Source: Pseudomonas protegens (GTDB lineage: Bacteria; Pseudomonadota; Gammaproteobacteria; Pseudomonadales; Pseudomonadaceae). From it: a stretch of 64,000 nucleotides of DNA. Where the stretch lies: positions 1 to 64,000 of the forward strand of contig NZ_CP060201.1 of NCBI RefSeq assembly GCF_013407925.2, in the 5' to 3' direction. Position numbers and translations under genes: made by a program. Below the pieces are notes generated by a model. It had not been told where the DNA came from. It saw only the letters and a list, made by a program, of their open reading frames with translations, and ran no database searches. Below are positions 1-8,803 of this stretch, in pieces; position 1 is the stretch's first letter; each line of letters opens with the position of its first letter.

Positions 1-193
1 AGCCGGACAGGCCATGGATCATCAGCAAAGCCGGACCGCGACCCTCGTCGGTGTAGTGAATGCGCTCGCCGCCGACCTCCAGAAAGCGTCCGTTGATCGG
101 GACCTGGCGCTCGATGTTGCGGTTGATGCGAACGCTCACGCCCCAGAGCAGCACGCTGACCACCACGAACACCGCCGCCACTAGCCACTCCAT
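1..193 (-). CDS. alpha/beta hydrolase, N-terminal fragment (3' end outside window)
   Basis: The 64 visible codons start at an ATG and run off the left edge. They encode a hydrophobic N-terminal segment (about residues 3-19, a membrane anchor or uncleaved signal) followed by a typical alpha/beta-hydrolase opening: a strand ending in ERIHYTDEG and an LLMIHGLSG segment whose HG forms the oxyanion-hole region. The catalytic Ser and His would lie outside the window. The gene is divergent from the flavin monooxygenase operon across about 266 bp, which suggests, by inference only, a role in hydrolysing the ester or lactone product of a Baeyer-Villiger reaction. Confidence 0.75.
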   Translation of the reverse strand, partial: MEWLVAAVFVVVSVLLWGVSVRINRNIERQVPINGRFLEVGGERIHYTDEGRGPALLMIHGLSG

Positions 194-459
194 AACCCGC
201 CCCCTGAGCTTCCCTGCGCCGCATGCCAGGACCAGGATGATCCGGCTGCAGGCTGTCGCCTTGGCCTGGTGCCGCCTGTGGCGTCGCCGGCGCAGTGCGC
301 AGGCGCCCGGTAAAAATCCACAAGCCGATGGCGTAGGTGACATTTCCAGGTGATTTATTTAAATTAATTTTTAAAACATTATTTTAAATTGTGCAATCCT
401 GAGATTTCACTCACCGACGAAAGTCACCCAAGCGTCACCCTACAATCGAGGTACACACC
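194..459. promoter_or_regulatory. divergent intergenic region with AT-rich core
   Basis: This gap between the divergent hydrolase and monooxygenase genes contains a strongly AT-rich stretch (about 350-400) in otherwise GC-rich DNA. Such a stretch is the probable promoter or UP-element region for one or both genes. A GAGG Shine-Dalgarno-like sequence lies about 9 bases before the monooxygenase ATG. No specific operator could be assigned. Confidence 0.4.
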
Positions 460-2016
460 ATGAATGCGTACTCGCCACCCGACGACCCCGAGGTCGTAGA
501 CATCGCCATCATCGGCGCCGGCTTTGCCGGGCTGTGCATGGCGATCAAGCTTAAAGAAGCCGGGCTAGTGGATTTCTTTGTCGCCGAACAAGCCGCGTCC
601 CTGGGGGGCACCTGGCGCGACAATCACTACCCCGGCTGCGCCTGCGACGTGCAATCCCATGTCTATTCCTTCTCCTTTGCGCCCAACCCGCACTGGACCC
701 GACAGTTCGCGCCCCAGGCGGAAATCCGCGAATACCTGGAAAACTGCGCCCGGGATTTCGCCCTGGCGCCCTGGTTGCGCTTCAACATGGGCCTGGAACA
801 GGCGCGGTTCGATGAGGCCAGCGAGCGCTGGCAGTTGCGCTTCAGCAACGGCCGCCAAGTCAGCGCCCGGGTGCTGGTGTCCGGCATGGGAGGCCTGTCG
901 CGCCCCGCGCTGCCGGAGATTCCCGGGCTGGACAGCTTCACCGGCAAGCGTTTCCATTCCCAGCACTGGGACCATCGCTATGCCCTGCAAGGCAAACGGG
1001 TGGCGGTGATCGGCACCGGCGCCAGTGCCATCCAGTTCGTACCGAAAATCGCCCCGCAGGTGGCCCAGCTCAAACTGTTCCAGCGCACCCCGCCGTGGAT
1101 CATGCCCAAGCCCGACCGTGAACTCAGCGCCCTGGAGCGCTGGGCCTTCAGGCACCTGCCGTTCACCCAGAAACTGGTGCGTTCGGCCCTGTACTGGGCT
1201 CTGGAAAGCCGGGTCATCGCCTTTGCCCGGCGGCCGCAACTGATGAAGCTGGTGCAACGCGTGGCCCTGCGTCACCTGCGCAAGCAAGTGCCCGATCCGC
1301 TGTTGCGCCACAAACTGACCCCTGACTACAGCATCGGCTGCAAGCGCATCCTGATCTCCAACGACTACTACCCGGCCCTGTCCCGGGGCAATGTCGGGGT
1401 CATCAGCGAGCCCATCCTGCGCATCGACGGCGACGCCGTGATCACCGCCGACGGCCACCGCCATGCGGTGGACTGCATCATCTTCGGCACCGGCTTCCAG
1501 GCCACCGACCCGCTGCCCCGGGGCCTGCTGTTCGGTCGCCAGGGCCAAGACCTGGTGGACAGCTGGTCGCAAGGCGCCCATGCCTACCTCGGCACCTGCC
1601 TGCCGGGCTTTCCCAACCTGTTCATGATCGTCGGCCCCAACACCGGCCTGGGCCACAACTCGATGATCCTGATGATCGAGGCCCAGGTGGACTACATCCT
1701 CAAGGCCCTGGAACGGATGCGCCAGGACCGCCTCGGCAGTCTCGAAGTGCGTCCCGCTGTCGAACACCAGTACAACCTGCGCCTGCAGCAGCGTCTGGCC
1801 GGGGCCATCTGGAGCGTCGGCGGATGTCGCAGCTGGTACCTGGACCCGCGCAGCGGCAAGAACACCACCCTCTGGCCCGGTTCCACCTGGAGTTTTCGCC
1901 GGACCTTGCAGCACTTCCGGCTCCAGGACTACCTGAGCACCCCACTGCCCCAGCCCGGAACCCTCGCCGCCGAAGCCGCGGCGCGCCCACTGAACCTTGA
2001 AGAGGCCGTCCGATGA
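460..2016 (+). CDS. Flavin-dependent Baeyer-Villiger-type monooxygenase
   Basis: This is a 518-residue class B flavoprotein monooxygenase. A first Rossmann fold has GAGFAG at 19-24 (FAD). A GGTWRDNHYPG block follows at about 49-59. The segment FTGKRFHSQHW at 160-170 fits the Baeyer-Villiger fingerprint FxGxxxHxxxW, with Ser replacing the usual Thr after His. A second Rossmann motif GTGASA at 185-190 would bind NADPH. The expected reaction is NADPH- and O2-dependent oxidation of a ketone to an ester or lactone; the substrate cannot be read from sequence. The gene overlaps the following SDR by four bases, so they are co-translated. An SDR that interconverts alcohol and ketone next to a BVMO is a common catabolic arrangement. 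Confidence 0.88.
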   Translation: MNAYSPPDDPEVVDIAIIGAGFAGLCMAIKLKEAGLVDFFVAEQAASLGGTWRDNHYPGCACDVQSHVYSFSFAPNPHWTRQFAPQAEIREYLENCARDFALAPWLRFNMGLEQARFDEASERWQLRFSNGRQVSARVLVSGMGGLSRPALPEIPGLDSFTGKRFHSQHWDHRYALQGKRVAVIGTGASAIQFVPKIAPQVAQLKLFQRTPPWIMPKPDRELSALERWAFRHLPFTQKLVRSALYWALESRVIAFARRPQLMKLVQRVALRHLRKQVPDPLLRHKLTPDYSIGCKRILISNDYYPALSRGNVGVISEPILRIDGDAVITADGHRHAVDCIIFGTGFQATDPLPRGLLFGRQGQDLVDSWSQGAHAYLGTCLPGFPNLFMIVGPNTGLGHNSMILMIEAQVDYILKALERMRQDRLGSLEVRPAVEHQYNLRLQQRLAGAIWSVGGCRSWYLDPRSGKNTTLWPGSTWSFRRTLQHFRLQDYLSTPLPQPGTLAAEAAARPLNLEEAVR

Positions 2017-2912
2017 AAAACTTTAACGGTAAAGTCGCCGCCATCACCGGCGCCGCCTCCGGCATGGGCCGGGCCCTGGCCATCGCCCTGGCCCGCGAGG
2101 GTTGCCACCTGGCCCTGGCCGACAAGAACCCCCAGGGGCTGGCCCAGACCGTGGCCCAGGCCCGGGCCGCCACCCTGTTGCCGCTGCGCATCAGCAGCCA
2201 GGAACTGGACGTCGGCGATCGCGAGGCGATGTTCGCCTGGGCCGCGGCCAGCGCCGCCGAGCACGGCCAGATCCACCTGATCTTCAACAACGCCGGGGTC
2301 GCCCTGTCCAGCACCGTGGAAGGCTCCAGCCTGGCGGACCTGGAATGGATCGTCGACGTCAACTTCTGGGGCGTGGTCCACGGCACCCAGGCCTTCCTGC
2401 CCTACCTCAAGCAGGCTGGCGAGGGACACATCATCAACACCTCCAGCGTGTTCGGGCTGTTCTCCCAGCCGGGCATGAGCGGCTACAACGCCACCAAGTT
2501 CGCTGTGCGCGGCTTTACCGAATCCCTGCGCCAGGAGCTGGACATGCAAGGCCACGGAGTCTCCGCCACCTGCGTGCACCCGGGGGGCATCCGCACCGAC
2601 ATCGCCCGCACCAGCCGCATCAGCGACAACATCAAAGGCTTTTTGATCGACAACGAACAGCAGGCCCGGGACGACTTCGAAAAACTCTTCATCACCAGCG
2701 CCGAAACCGCCGCCAAGGTGATCCTGCAAGGGGTGCGCAAGAACAAGCGACGGGTGCTGATCGGTCGCGACGCGCACCTGCTCGACCTGTTCGTGCGCCT
2801 GCTGCCCAGTGCCTACCAGGGACTGGTGGTGTGGCTCAGCCGACGCCTGGCACCCAAGCCGGGACGGCAGCGGCCGCCGCTGTACCAGGCCCAGGACGAA
2901 CGCGGCCTCTGA
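2013..2912 (+). CDS. Short-chain dehydrogenase/reductase
   Basis: This is a 299-residue classical SDR. The nucleotide-binding motif TGAASGMG is at 12-19, NNAG at 92-95, the catalytic Ser at about 144-145 and YNATK (Y158, K162) at the active site. The long C-terminal tail (about 60 residues beyond the core) is basic and typical of the SDRs that accompany flavin monooxygenases in actinobacteria and pseudomonads. The start codon overlaps the monooxygenase stop (ATGA). It probably oxidises an alcohol to the ketone used by the monooxygenase, or the reverse; this is inferred from context. Confidence 0.88.
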   Translation: MKNFNGKVAAITGAASGMGRALAIALAREGCHLALADKNPQGLAQTVAQARAATLLPLRISSQELDVGDREAMFAWAAASAAEHGQIHLIFNNAGVALSSTVEGSSLADLEWIVDVNFWGVVHGTQAFLPYLKQAGEGHIINTSSVFGLFSQPGMSGYNATKFAVRGFTESLRQELDMQGHGVSATCVHPGGIRTDIARTSRISDNIKGFLIDNEQQARDDFEKLFITSAETAAKVILQGVRKNKRRVLIGRDAHLLDLFVRLLPSAYQGLVVWLSRRLAPKPGRQRPPLYQAQDERGL

Positions 2913-2954
2913 GGCCGCCACCTTCATATCCGAGTGTCTAGAGGAGCGCCAGCC

Positions 2955-3794
2955 ATGCTGCCCATCCGCCGTGACATCAAGGTTGAACTGCCTGCCGAAC
3001 GCGCCTGCGACTGGCACGAACAAGGCAGCCACGTCAGCCACTTCTTCAACGCTCTGTCCCTGCTGTTCCCGGCCGGCGAGCTGTTCTTCATGGACAGCGT
3101 GCGCCACTACCGCGAGCAGATTCACGATCCCGAACTCAAGCGCCAGATCCAGGGCTTCATCTGCCAGGAAGCCATGCACAGCCGCGAGCATGTGCGCTAC
3201 AACGACTTGCTGCAGGACGCCGGGCTGCCGGCCCACCTGCTGGACCGGCGGTTGCGGATGATCCTCGACTTCCAGAAGAAACACTTCCCCGCGGCCTTCA
3301 ACCTGGCCATCACCGTGGCCCTGGAACACTACACGGCGATCCTCGCCGACCTGCTGCTGCGCGACCCCAGCCGTTTCGGCGATTCGGTGGAAGGCTACCG
3401 GCAGATGTGGCTGTGGCACGCCCTGGAGGAAACCGAACACAAATCGGTGTCCTACGACGTCTTCAACAGCGTGCTCAAGCCCGGGCCCAAGCGCTACCTG
3501 ATCCGCACCGGGACCATGCTCTTCACCACCCTGACCTTCTGGCTGGTGGTGTTCGACTTCCATGTGCGCATGCTCATCGCCGACCGGCGACGCGGCGGTC
3601 ATTGGCGCGGCCTGTGGCAGGTGGTCAAGTACCTCTACGGCCCCAAGGGCGTGTTCCCGCGCATCGCCCTGCCCTGGCTGCAATTCTTCAAGCCGGGCTT
3701 TCATCCCTGGGACCACGACAACCGCGAGCAGCTGCAACGCATCGACGGCCTGGTGCAAGAGATCGAACGCACCCACGCCGCCGTGGCCAAGTGA
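2955..3794 (+). CDS. Predicted metal-dependent hydrolase, ferritin-like (COG3687/PF10118 type)
   Basis: The start was set at the ATG preceded by AGAGGAG about 8 bases upstream rather than at an in-frame GTG 21 bases earlier, giving 279 residues. The protein is helical with several Glu/His pairs (QEAMHSREH near residue 76, ALEHY near 124, HALEETEHKS near 154), which resemble a ferritin-like di-metal site. This matches the family annotated as predicted metal-dependent hydrolase; its true reaction is not established. It lies 42 bp after the SDR and is the third gene of the monooxygenase operon, so it probably acts in the same oxidation pathway. Confidence 0.75.
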   Translation: MLPIRRDIKVELPAERACDWHEQGSHVSHFFNALSLLFPAGELFFMDSVRHYREQIHDPELKRQIQGFICQEAMHSREHVRYNDLLQDAGLPAHLLDRRLRMILDFQKKHFPAAFNLAITVALEHYTAILADLLLRDPSRFGDSVEGYRQMWLWHALEETEHKSVSYDVFNSVLKPGPKRYLIRTGTMLFTTLTFWLVVFDFHVRMLIADRRRGGHWRGLWQVVKYLYGPKGVFPRIALPWLQFFKPGFHPWDHDNREQLQRIDGLVQEIERTHAAVAK

Positions 3795-3825
3795 CAAGGC
3801 GCCAGCCGCCAACGCCGGCCCGGGC

Positions 3826-4659
3826 TCAGTCCGGCGTCACCTGGCTACGCACGTAGGCCGCTGGCGGCTGGCCCACCATGCGCTGGAAATCCCTGATGAA
3901 ATGCGCCTGGTCGAAGTAGCCCAGGCGCAGGGCCAGCTCGGCATCCGGTTGGGCCTCGCCGCGTTGCAGCAGGGCCAAGGCCTCGTGCAGGCGGTAACGG
4001 GCAATGATCCATTTCGGGCTCACCCCCACGTAATGGGCAAACAGCCGCTGCAACTGGCGCGGACTCACGCCGGCCAGTTGCGCCAGATCCTGCACCCGGG
4101 TCAGTTGCGGGTCTGCGGCGGCCCGCTCCACCAGTTGGTTGAGCCACTCCACTCGTTCATCGACCGCGGGCAGTTGGGCCTGCAGCCAGGCCGTGGCCCG
4201 CTCGCACATCGCGGCCATTCCCGGCCAGGGGCCGGAGTCAAGCAGGCTATCGGCCGTCCCCAAGACCTCGGCCGCAGCGAGCGAACGGTCGCGCAACAGC
4301 TCCATGGAGCGCCCCCAGAACGGCTGAAACGCCGCCACACGAAACTTGATGCCGAACACCCAGCCGTGACCGGCCAGGGTCTTGCTGAAGCGCTGCCGAT
4401 GCGGTCCCCAGAGCTGCGCCTGATTGCCCTCCAGCACCAGATGCACGTTGGGATGGGGCAAGGTTTGCTGGCGCTCGACCAGCGATTCGGGCAGCGCCCA
4501 GCCTACGTACCAGAAGTGCTCCAGCCAGGGCCCCAGAGCGGGCGGCGGAGCCTGCCGCAGATGCTCGAAGTGATGGGCCGCCAGACGCTGATTGAGCACG
4601 CCCCGAGCCGGCCCGAGAACGCCGGCTGATGGCGGTCGCGTTTTTCCAATGCGCTGCAT
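3826..4659 (-). CDS. AraC-family transcriptional regulator
   Basis: The C-terminal third contains the two AraC helix-turn-helices (LAQLAGVSPRQLQRLFAHY and the ALRLGYFDQAHFIRDF segment). The N-terminal about 160 residues form the effector domain of the type often labelled DUF6597. The upstream reading frame stays open, but the ATG chosen gives 277 residues and begins where family similarity should begin (MQRIGK). It converges on the monooxygenase operon with a 31-bp gap and is the obvious candidate regulator for it, though no binding site was identified. Confidence 0.85.
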   Translation of the reverse strand: MQRIGKTRPPSAGVLGPARGVLNQRLAAHHFEHLRQAPPPALGPWLEHFWYVGWALPESLVERQQTLPHPNVHLVLEGNQAQLWGPHRQRFSKTLAGHGWVFGIKFRVAAFQPFWGRSMELLRDRSLAAAEVLGTADSLLDSGPWPGMAAMCERATAWLQAQLPAVDERVEWLNQLVERAAADPQLTRVQDLAQLAGVSPRQLQRLFAHYVGVSPKWIIARYRLHEALALLQRGEAQPDAELALRLGYFDQAHFIRDFQRMVGQPPAAYVRSQVTPD

Positions 4660-4750
4660 GATGCGTGTGTTTTCATCCTTGTCCACGGGCCAGGGCCCAA
4701 CGCCCCAGGGTCCGCCGCGCATTATCACCCAGCCGATACCGGAGAACAGC

Positions 4751-5149
4751 ATGCTCGCCACAGGACCATTCAGCGTCACACTGCCCGCCCACCCCGTCGC
4801 CCCGGATACCGAAGCGGCCCAACTGGGGCGCAAGGCCATTCACAAGACCTTCGAAGGCGACCTGCAGGGAACCAGCCTCGGCGAAATGCTCAGCAGCATC
4901 GGCACGGTGGCGGGCTCGGCAGGCTATGTGGCGCTGGAACGCTTCGAAGGCCGCCTGGCCGGCCGCCATGGCAGCTTCGTCCTGATGCACTACGGGGTCA
5001 TGGACCGCGGCCAGTCGACCCTGCACATCCAGGTGCTGCCCGACTCCACCAGCGGCGAACTGCTGGGCCTCACCGGCCGGATGCAGATCCGCATCCAGGA
5101 CGGCCAGCACTACTACGAGTTCGACTACAGCCTGCCCGACGACTGCTAA
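4751..5149 (+). CDS. DUF3224-family protein
   Basis: A 132-residue soluble protein starting at an ATG with GGAG upstream. The pattern of a small beta-barrel (AIHKTFEGDLQGTSLGEM, then GYVALERFEGRL, GSFVLMHYG, and DSTSGELLGLTGRMQI) is characteristic of DUF3224, a family of about 120-130 residues with an allene-oxide-cyclase-like barrel fold and no known function. It diverges from the AraC gene with 91 bp between starts and is 36 bp upstream of the DJ-1-like gene, so those two are probably cotranscribed. Confidence 0.75.
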   Translation: MLATGPFSVTLPAHPVAPDTEAAQLGRKAIHKTFEGDLQGTSLGEMLSSIGTVAGSAGYVALERFEGRLAGRHGSFVLMHYGVMDRGQSTLHIQVLPDSTSGELLGLTGRMQIRIQDGQHYYEFDYSLPDDC

Positions 5150-5185
5150 TCTGCAGCGCACCCTTTTTTGCCGCGAGCGCGCGCC

Positions 5186-5965
5186 ATGATCCTGATCCTG
5201 CTGCCCCACGCCGACTACGACCCCACTGAAAGCAGCCTGCCCTGGCAGGCCGCCCGAGACGCCGGGTTCGAAGCGCAATTCGCCACGCCGCAAGGGATGC
5301 CGGCCTATGCCGATTCACGCCTGGTGAGCCTGGGCTTCGGCCCGCTCAATCCGTTGTTGATGACCCCGGCGGCGGACCTTGAGCGCTACCACGGCATGAC
5401 CCGCGACCCGGCCTTTCGCCGCCCGTTGAAGTACGCCGAGGTCGATCCCCAGGCCTTCGAGGGCCTGCTGATTCCCGGCGGCCATGCCCGGGGCATGCGC
5501 AGCCTGCTGGAGTCTGCCGACGTGAGGCGAATCATCCTGGCGTTCTTCAAGGCCGACAAACCGGTGGCCGCGGTGTGTCACGGCCCACTCGCGCTGGCCC
5601 GCTGCATCGATCCCGACACCGGGCGCTCGGTGCTCTATGGGCGCAAGGTCACCGCCCTGCTGGCCGGTCCCATGGAACTGGCGGCCTGGATCGTCACCGC
5701 GCCGTGGCTGGGGCGTTATTACCGCACCTACGACCACAGCGTCGAGCAAGAGATCAAGCAGGTACTGGCCAGCCCGGCGGATTTCCTTTCCGGGCCCTGG
5801 CTGCCGCGCCGGGATTCGGCGCAGCACCCCGAGCGCGGCTTTGTGGTCCGCGACCGCAATCTGCTGACTGCGCGCTGGCCGGGGGACTGTCACCGCTTCG
5901 CCAATGAATGGGTGACTCTGCTGCAACAGGCCCGGCAGGCTCAGCCTGAACAAAACCGGGTTTGA
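5186..5965 (+). CDS. DJ-1/PfpI-family protein (glutamine amidotransferase-like)
   Basis: The ATG giving MILILLPHADYDP was preferred over an upstream TTG; 259 residues. The nucleophile-elbow motif AAVCHGP places Cys131 after a beta-strand, with the acidic and GGH elements (LLIPGGHARGM, 95-104) expected in DJ-1/PfpI proteins such as Hsp31-like chaperone/glyoxalases. The C-terminal region after residue 150 is longer than in minimal PfpI proteins. Substrate is unknown; candidates are a deglycase, glyoxalase or isonitrile hydratase-like activity. Confidence 0.8.
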   Translation: MILILLPHADYDPTESSLPWQAARDAGFEAQFATPQGMPAYADSRLVSLGFGPLNPLLMTPAADLERYHGMTRDPAFRRPLKYAEVDPQAFEGLLIPGGHARGMRSLLESADVRRIILAFFKADKPVAAVCHGPLALARCIDPDTGRSVLYGRKVTALLAGPMELAAWIVTAPWLGRYYRTYDHSVEQEIKQVLASPADFLSGPWLPRRDSAQHPERGFVVRDRNLLTARWPGDCHRFANEWVTLLQQARQAQPEQNRV

Positions 5966-6034
5966 AGGCCTGAGCGCGAGCGCTGCCGCTTCAAGGGGAC
6001 CTCTTCGCCAGTCCGCTTGCACCTGCCGCAGGGC

Positions 6035-6799
6035 TCAGGCGTGGGACCAGCGGCGGTGCAGGCCGCGGGCCAGGGCGTCGAGGGCAAAGCCCAGAACGCC
6101 GATCAGCAGGACCATGGCCATCAGTTCCGAGTAGGCCAGGCGGTCACGGGTGTCGAGGATGAAGTAGCCCAGGCCGGCGCTGACCCCGAGCATTTCGCAG
6201 GGCACCAGGACGATCCACAGGATGCCGATGGACAGGCGGACCCCGGTCAGCACGTGCCCCACTATCCCCGGCAGGATGATCTTGCGCAGGGTTTCCCAGC
6301 GGGTGGCGCTGAGGCTGCGGCTCAGTTGCAGCCAGCGCGGGTCCAGTTGGCGCACGCCGGCCGCGGTGTTGAGCAGGATCGGCCACAGTGCGGCAAACGC
6401 CAGGAGGAAGTAGATCGGCTGGTCGCCCACGCCCATCAGCATCACCACCACCGGCATCCAGGACAGCGGCGAGATCATCCGCAGGAACTGGAACGCCGGG
6501 GTGGTGGCCGCCTCCAGGTGCCGGTAGCTGCCCACCAGCAGGCCCAGGGGCACGCCGATCAGCAACGCCAGAAACAGCCCGATCAGGATCCGCTTGAGGC
6601 TCACCAGCACATGCTCATACAGCTCGCCACGCCCCAGCAGCTCCACCAGGCTGGCGAAGGTGGCTTCGGGGGAGAAACGCGCCGCCAGGCCGTCGCTGCT
6701 GCACAGCAGGTGCACCCCCAGCCACCAGGCCAGCAACAGGCTCAGCAGCCCAGCCAGCCCCAGGAGCCAGTGGTTCAGGGAGGACGGTTGCTTGCCCAT
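6035..6799 (-). CDS. ABC transporter permease, SsuC/TauC type
   Basis: A 254-residue integral membrane protein with about six hydrophobic segments and the EAA loop (SLSATRWETLRKIILPGIVGHVLTG, about 160-184), as in nitrate/sulfonate/taurine permeases. The ATG overlaps the stop of the binding-protein gene by one base (TGATG). It is the last gene of a five-gene leftward operon (AhpD-like, acyl-CoA-dehydrogenase-like, ATPase, binding protein, permease). The likely substrate is an aliphatic sulfonate or other organosulfur compound, by analogy. Confidence 0.88.
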   Translation of the reverse strand: MGKQPSSLNHWLLGLAGLLSLLLAWWLGVHLLCSSDGLAARFSPEATFASLVELLGRGELYEHVLVSLKRILIGLFLALLIGVPLGLLVGSYRHLEAATTPAFQFLRMISPLSWMPVVVMLMGVGDQPIYFLLAFAALWPILLNTAAGVRQLDPRWLQLSRSLSATRWETLRKIILPGIVGHVLTGVRLSIGILWIVLVPCEMLGVSAGLGYFILDTRDRLAYSELMAMVLLIGVLGFALDALARGLHRRWSHA

Positions 6800-7998
6800 C
6801 AAAGACCGAACTCCTCGCTGCGCTCGAAGCTGTCCGCCAGGCCGAAGGCCTTGAGTCCGCCGACGGCGGCGATGGCGTTGCGCACGAAGCGCTCATCCAC
6901 CAGATCCTGAGCGGTGTGCGCCGGGTCGAGGTTGGCGAGAAAGCCCTTGTCGCCTTCGATCAGGGTGTCCTTGAGGCGCTTGACCAGCTCTTGGGTGTAG
7001 CTGGGAAACGGATACGGCTGGAAGTCGATGCGCGACTCGTCCCAGTGGCTGTGCTGGATCGCGCCGCTGGCCAGGTAGGCCTCACGGTCGGTCGCTGCTG
7101 GCGCCAGCACCCGATTGAGCACCTGCGGCGCATGGGGCGTGTAGCGGTTGGTGCCGTCCTTGGACAGCAACTGCGCAGCCTCGGCGCGGTGGTCGCGGGT
7201 CCAGAGCTGGGCCTTGACGATGGCGTTGACCACTTTCTGCGACCACTCGGGGCGGTTGTTCAGGTCGTGCTCGTGCATGAACACCACGCAGCAGGCGTGG
7301 TTGCGCCAGACATCCCCGGTAAAGCGCTGCACCCGCCCCACCTTGAGCTCCTCGGCCAGGGCGTTGAACGGCTCGGCGACGATGTAGCCGGCAATCCGCT
7401 GGCTGGCCAGGGCCGGCGGCATGTCCGACGGCGACAGCACCAGCAGGTTGACCTCGTTGGCCCCCAGGGCGCTGCCGGCGGCCTTGCTCACCGGCACCAG
7501 GCCGTTGTCGCGAAACAGTTGCTGCACCACCACGTTGTGGATCGAGTACCAGAACGGAATCGCCACCGACTTTCCGGCCAGTTGCTTGATCTCGGTAATG
7601 CCCGGGGCCACGGTCAGGCCGGAGCCGCCGACGTGGTTCCAGGCCACCACCTTGGCCGGCACCCGGCTGCCGTAGCGGGCCCAGACGGTCATCGGCGACA
7701 GCAGGTGGATCACGTTGACCTGCCCGGAAATGAACGCCTCGATCACCTGGGCCCAGCTGCGCAGCAGCACCGGGCGTTCGGCCTGGATGCCCTCGGCCTC
7801 GAACAGGCCGTTGTTGTGGGCCACCAGCAATGGCGTGGCATCGGTGATCGGCAGGTAGCCGATGCGCACCGGCGCATCCGGCTCCTGGGCGGCGCGGGCC
7901 TGCAGGCTGTTGAGCAGCGGCAAGGCGCCGCCGGCGGTCAGCAGCGCGCTGAGCTTGAGAAAATCACGACGCGTGTGAGTGAAGTCGTCCAGGCACAT
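6799..7998 (-). CDS. ABC transporter substrate-binding protein, NrtA/SsuA-like, Tat-exported
   Basis: 399 residues starting at an ATG with GGAG eight bases upstream; the larger open frame upstream is non-coding. The N-terminus carries a twin-arginine signal (RRDFLKLSALL with following hydrophobic stretch to about residue 40). The mature protein has the RIGYLPITDATPLLVAHNNGLFE opening typical of nitrate/sulfonate/taurine solute receptors. Tat export implies folding before secretion, unusual compared with most SsuA proteins. The start lies inside the end of the ATPase gene (35-nt overlap). Confidence 0.88.
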   Translation of the reverse strand: MCLDDFTHTRRDFLKLSALLTAGGALPLLNSLQARAAQEPDAPVRIGYLPITDATPLLVAHNNGLFEAEGIQAERPVLLRSWAQVIEAFISGQVNVIHLLSPMTVWARYGSRVPAKVVAWNHVGGSGLTVAPGITEIKQLAGKSVAIPFWYSIHNVVVQQLFRDNGLVPVSKAAGSALGANEVNLLVLSPSDMPPALASQRIAGYIVAEPFNALAEELKVGRVQRFTGDVWRNHACCVVFMHEHDLNNRPEWSQKVVNAIVKAQLWTRDHRAEAAQLLSKDGTNRYTPHAPQVLNRVLAPAATDREAYLASGAIQHSHWDESRIDFQPYPFPSYTQELVKRLKDTLIEGDKGFLANLDPAHTAQDLVDERFVRNAIAAVGGLKAFGLADSFERSEEFGL

Positions 7999-8803
7999 GG
8001 TCAATCTCCGACGGTGCAGGCAAAGGGGAAGTTGAAGGATTGCGGCTCGCCCGCCGAAGGGTCTTGAGAATCTCGATACGCAGGGTGCCCAGTTCCTCGA
8101 TCCGTTCAGCGCGCGGCGCCGGCAGGTCGATATGCCACTGGCCGAGGGTGCGCGCCGGGCTGTTACCCAGTAGCAGGACCCGATCGGACAGCAGCAGGGC
8201 TTCGTCGATGTCATGGGTAATCAGCAACGCCGCGGTGCGGTGCTGGCCGATCACCTGGAGCAGCAATTGCTGCATGTCGGCCCGTGTCACTTCGTCCAGC
8301 GCGCCGAAGGGCTCGTCCAGCAGCAGTACCTGGGGCTGGCGCGCCAGGCAGCGGGCCAGCGCGGTGCGCTGGGCCATGCCGCCGGACAGTTGCGCCGGAT
8401 AGCGCTGGCGGGCATGTTCCAGGCCCACCGCGGCAATCGCCTGGTCGATGCGTTCCTTGCGCTGCCGCGGGCTCAGGTGCGGCTGGCGGGCGAAATCCAG
8501 GCCGAAGGCGACGTTGTGCTCCAGGTTCAGCCAGGGCAGCAGGCTGGGGTCCTGGAAGGCCACCGCGACCCGCGGGTGGGGGCCGTCGAGGGGCTCGCCC
8601 AACAGGCTAACCTGCCCGGCGTGGGGCTTCTGCAGGCCGGCCAGAACCCGCAGCAGGCTGGACTTGCCGACTCCACTGGGACCGAGGATGGACACCACTT
8701 CGCCGGCTTGCAGGTGCAACTCGAAGTCCTCCAGCACGCTGTGCCAGCCCTGCGCCGCCGGGTAGCCGAGGCTGATTGCCCGTGCGTTCAACAGGCCACT
8801 CAT
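7964..8803 (-). CDS. ABC transporter ATP-binding protein, SsuB/TauB type
   Basis: 279 residues with Walker A GPSGVGKSS, Q-loop in AFQDPSLLPW, signature LSGGMAQR and Walker B LLLDEPFGALD followed by the H-loop THDIDEA. The start codon overlaps the preceding dehydrogenase stop by four bases (ATGA). The C-terminal tail extends over the first codons of the binding-protein gene in another frame. It energises the adjacent permease/binding protein pair. The same frame remains open upstream into the dehydrogenase gene, but that portion is a shadow. Confidence 0.9.
   Translation of the reverse strand: MSGLLNARAISLGYPAAQGWHSVLEDFELHLQAGEVVSILGPSGVGKSSLLRVLAGLQKPHAGQVSLLGEPLDGPHPRVAVAFQDPSLLPWLNLEHNVAFGLDFARQPHLSPRQRKERIDQAIAAVGLEHARQRYPAQLSGGMAQRTALARCLARQPQVLLLDEPFGALDEVTRADMQQLLLQVIGQHRTAALLITHDIDEALLLSDRVLLLGNSPARTLGQWHIDLPAPRAERIEELGTLRIEILKTLRRASRNPSTSPLPAPSEIDHVPGRLHSHAS

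Noticed and set aside
1929..3812. A 627-codon minus-strand open frame across the SDR and metalloprotein genes
   Set aside because: Shadow of two well-supported plus-strand genes; no motif, no ribosome site.
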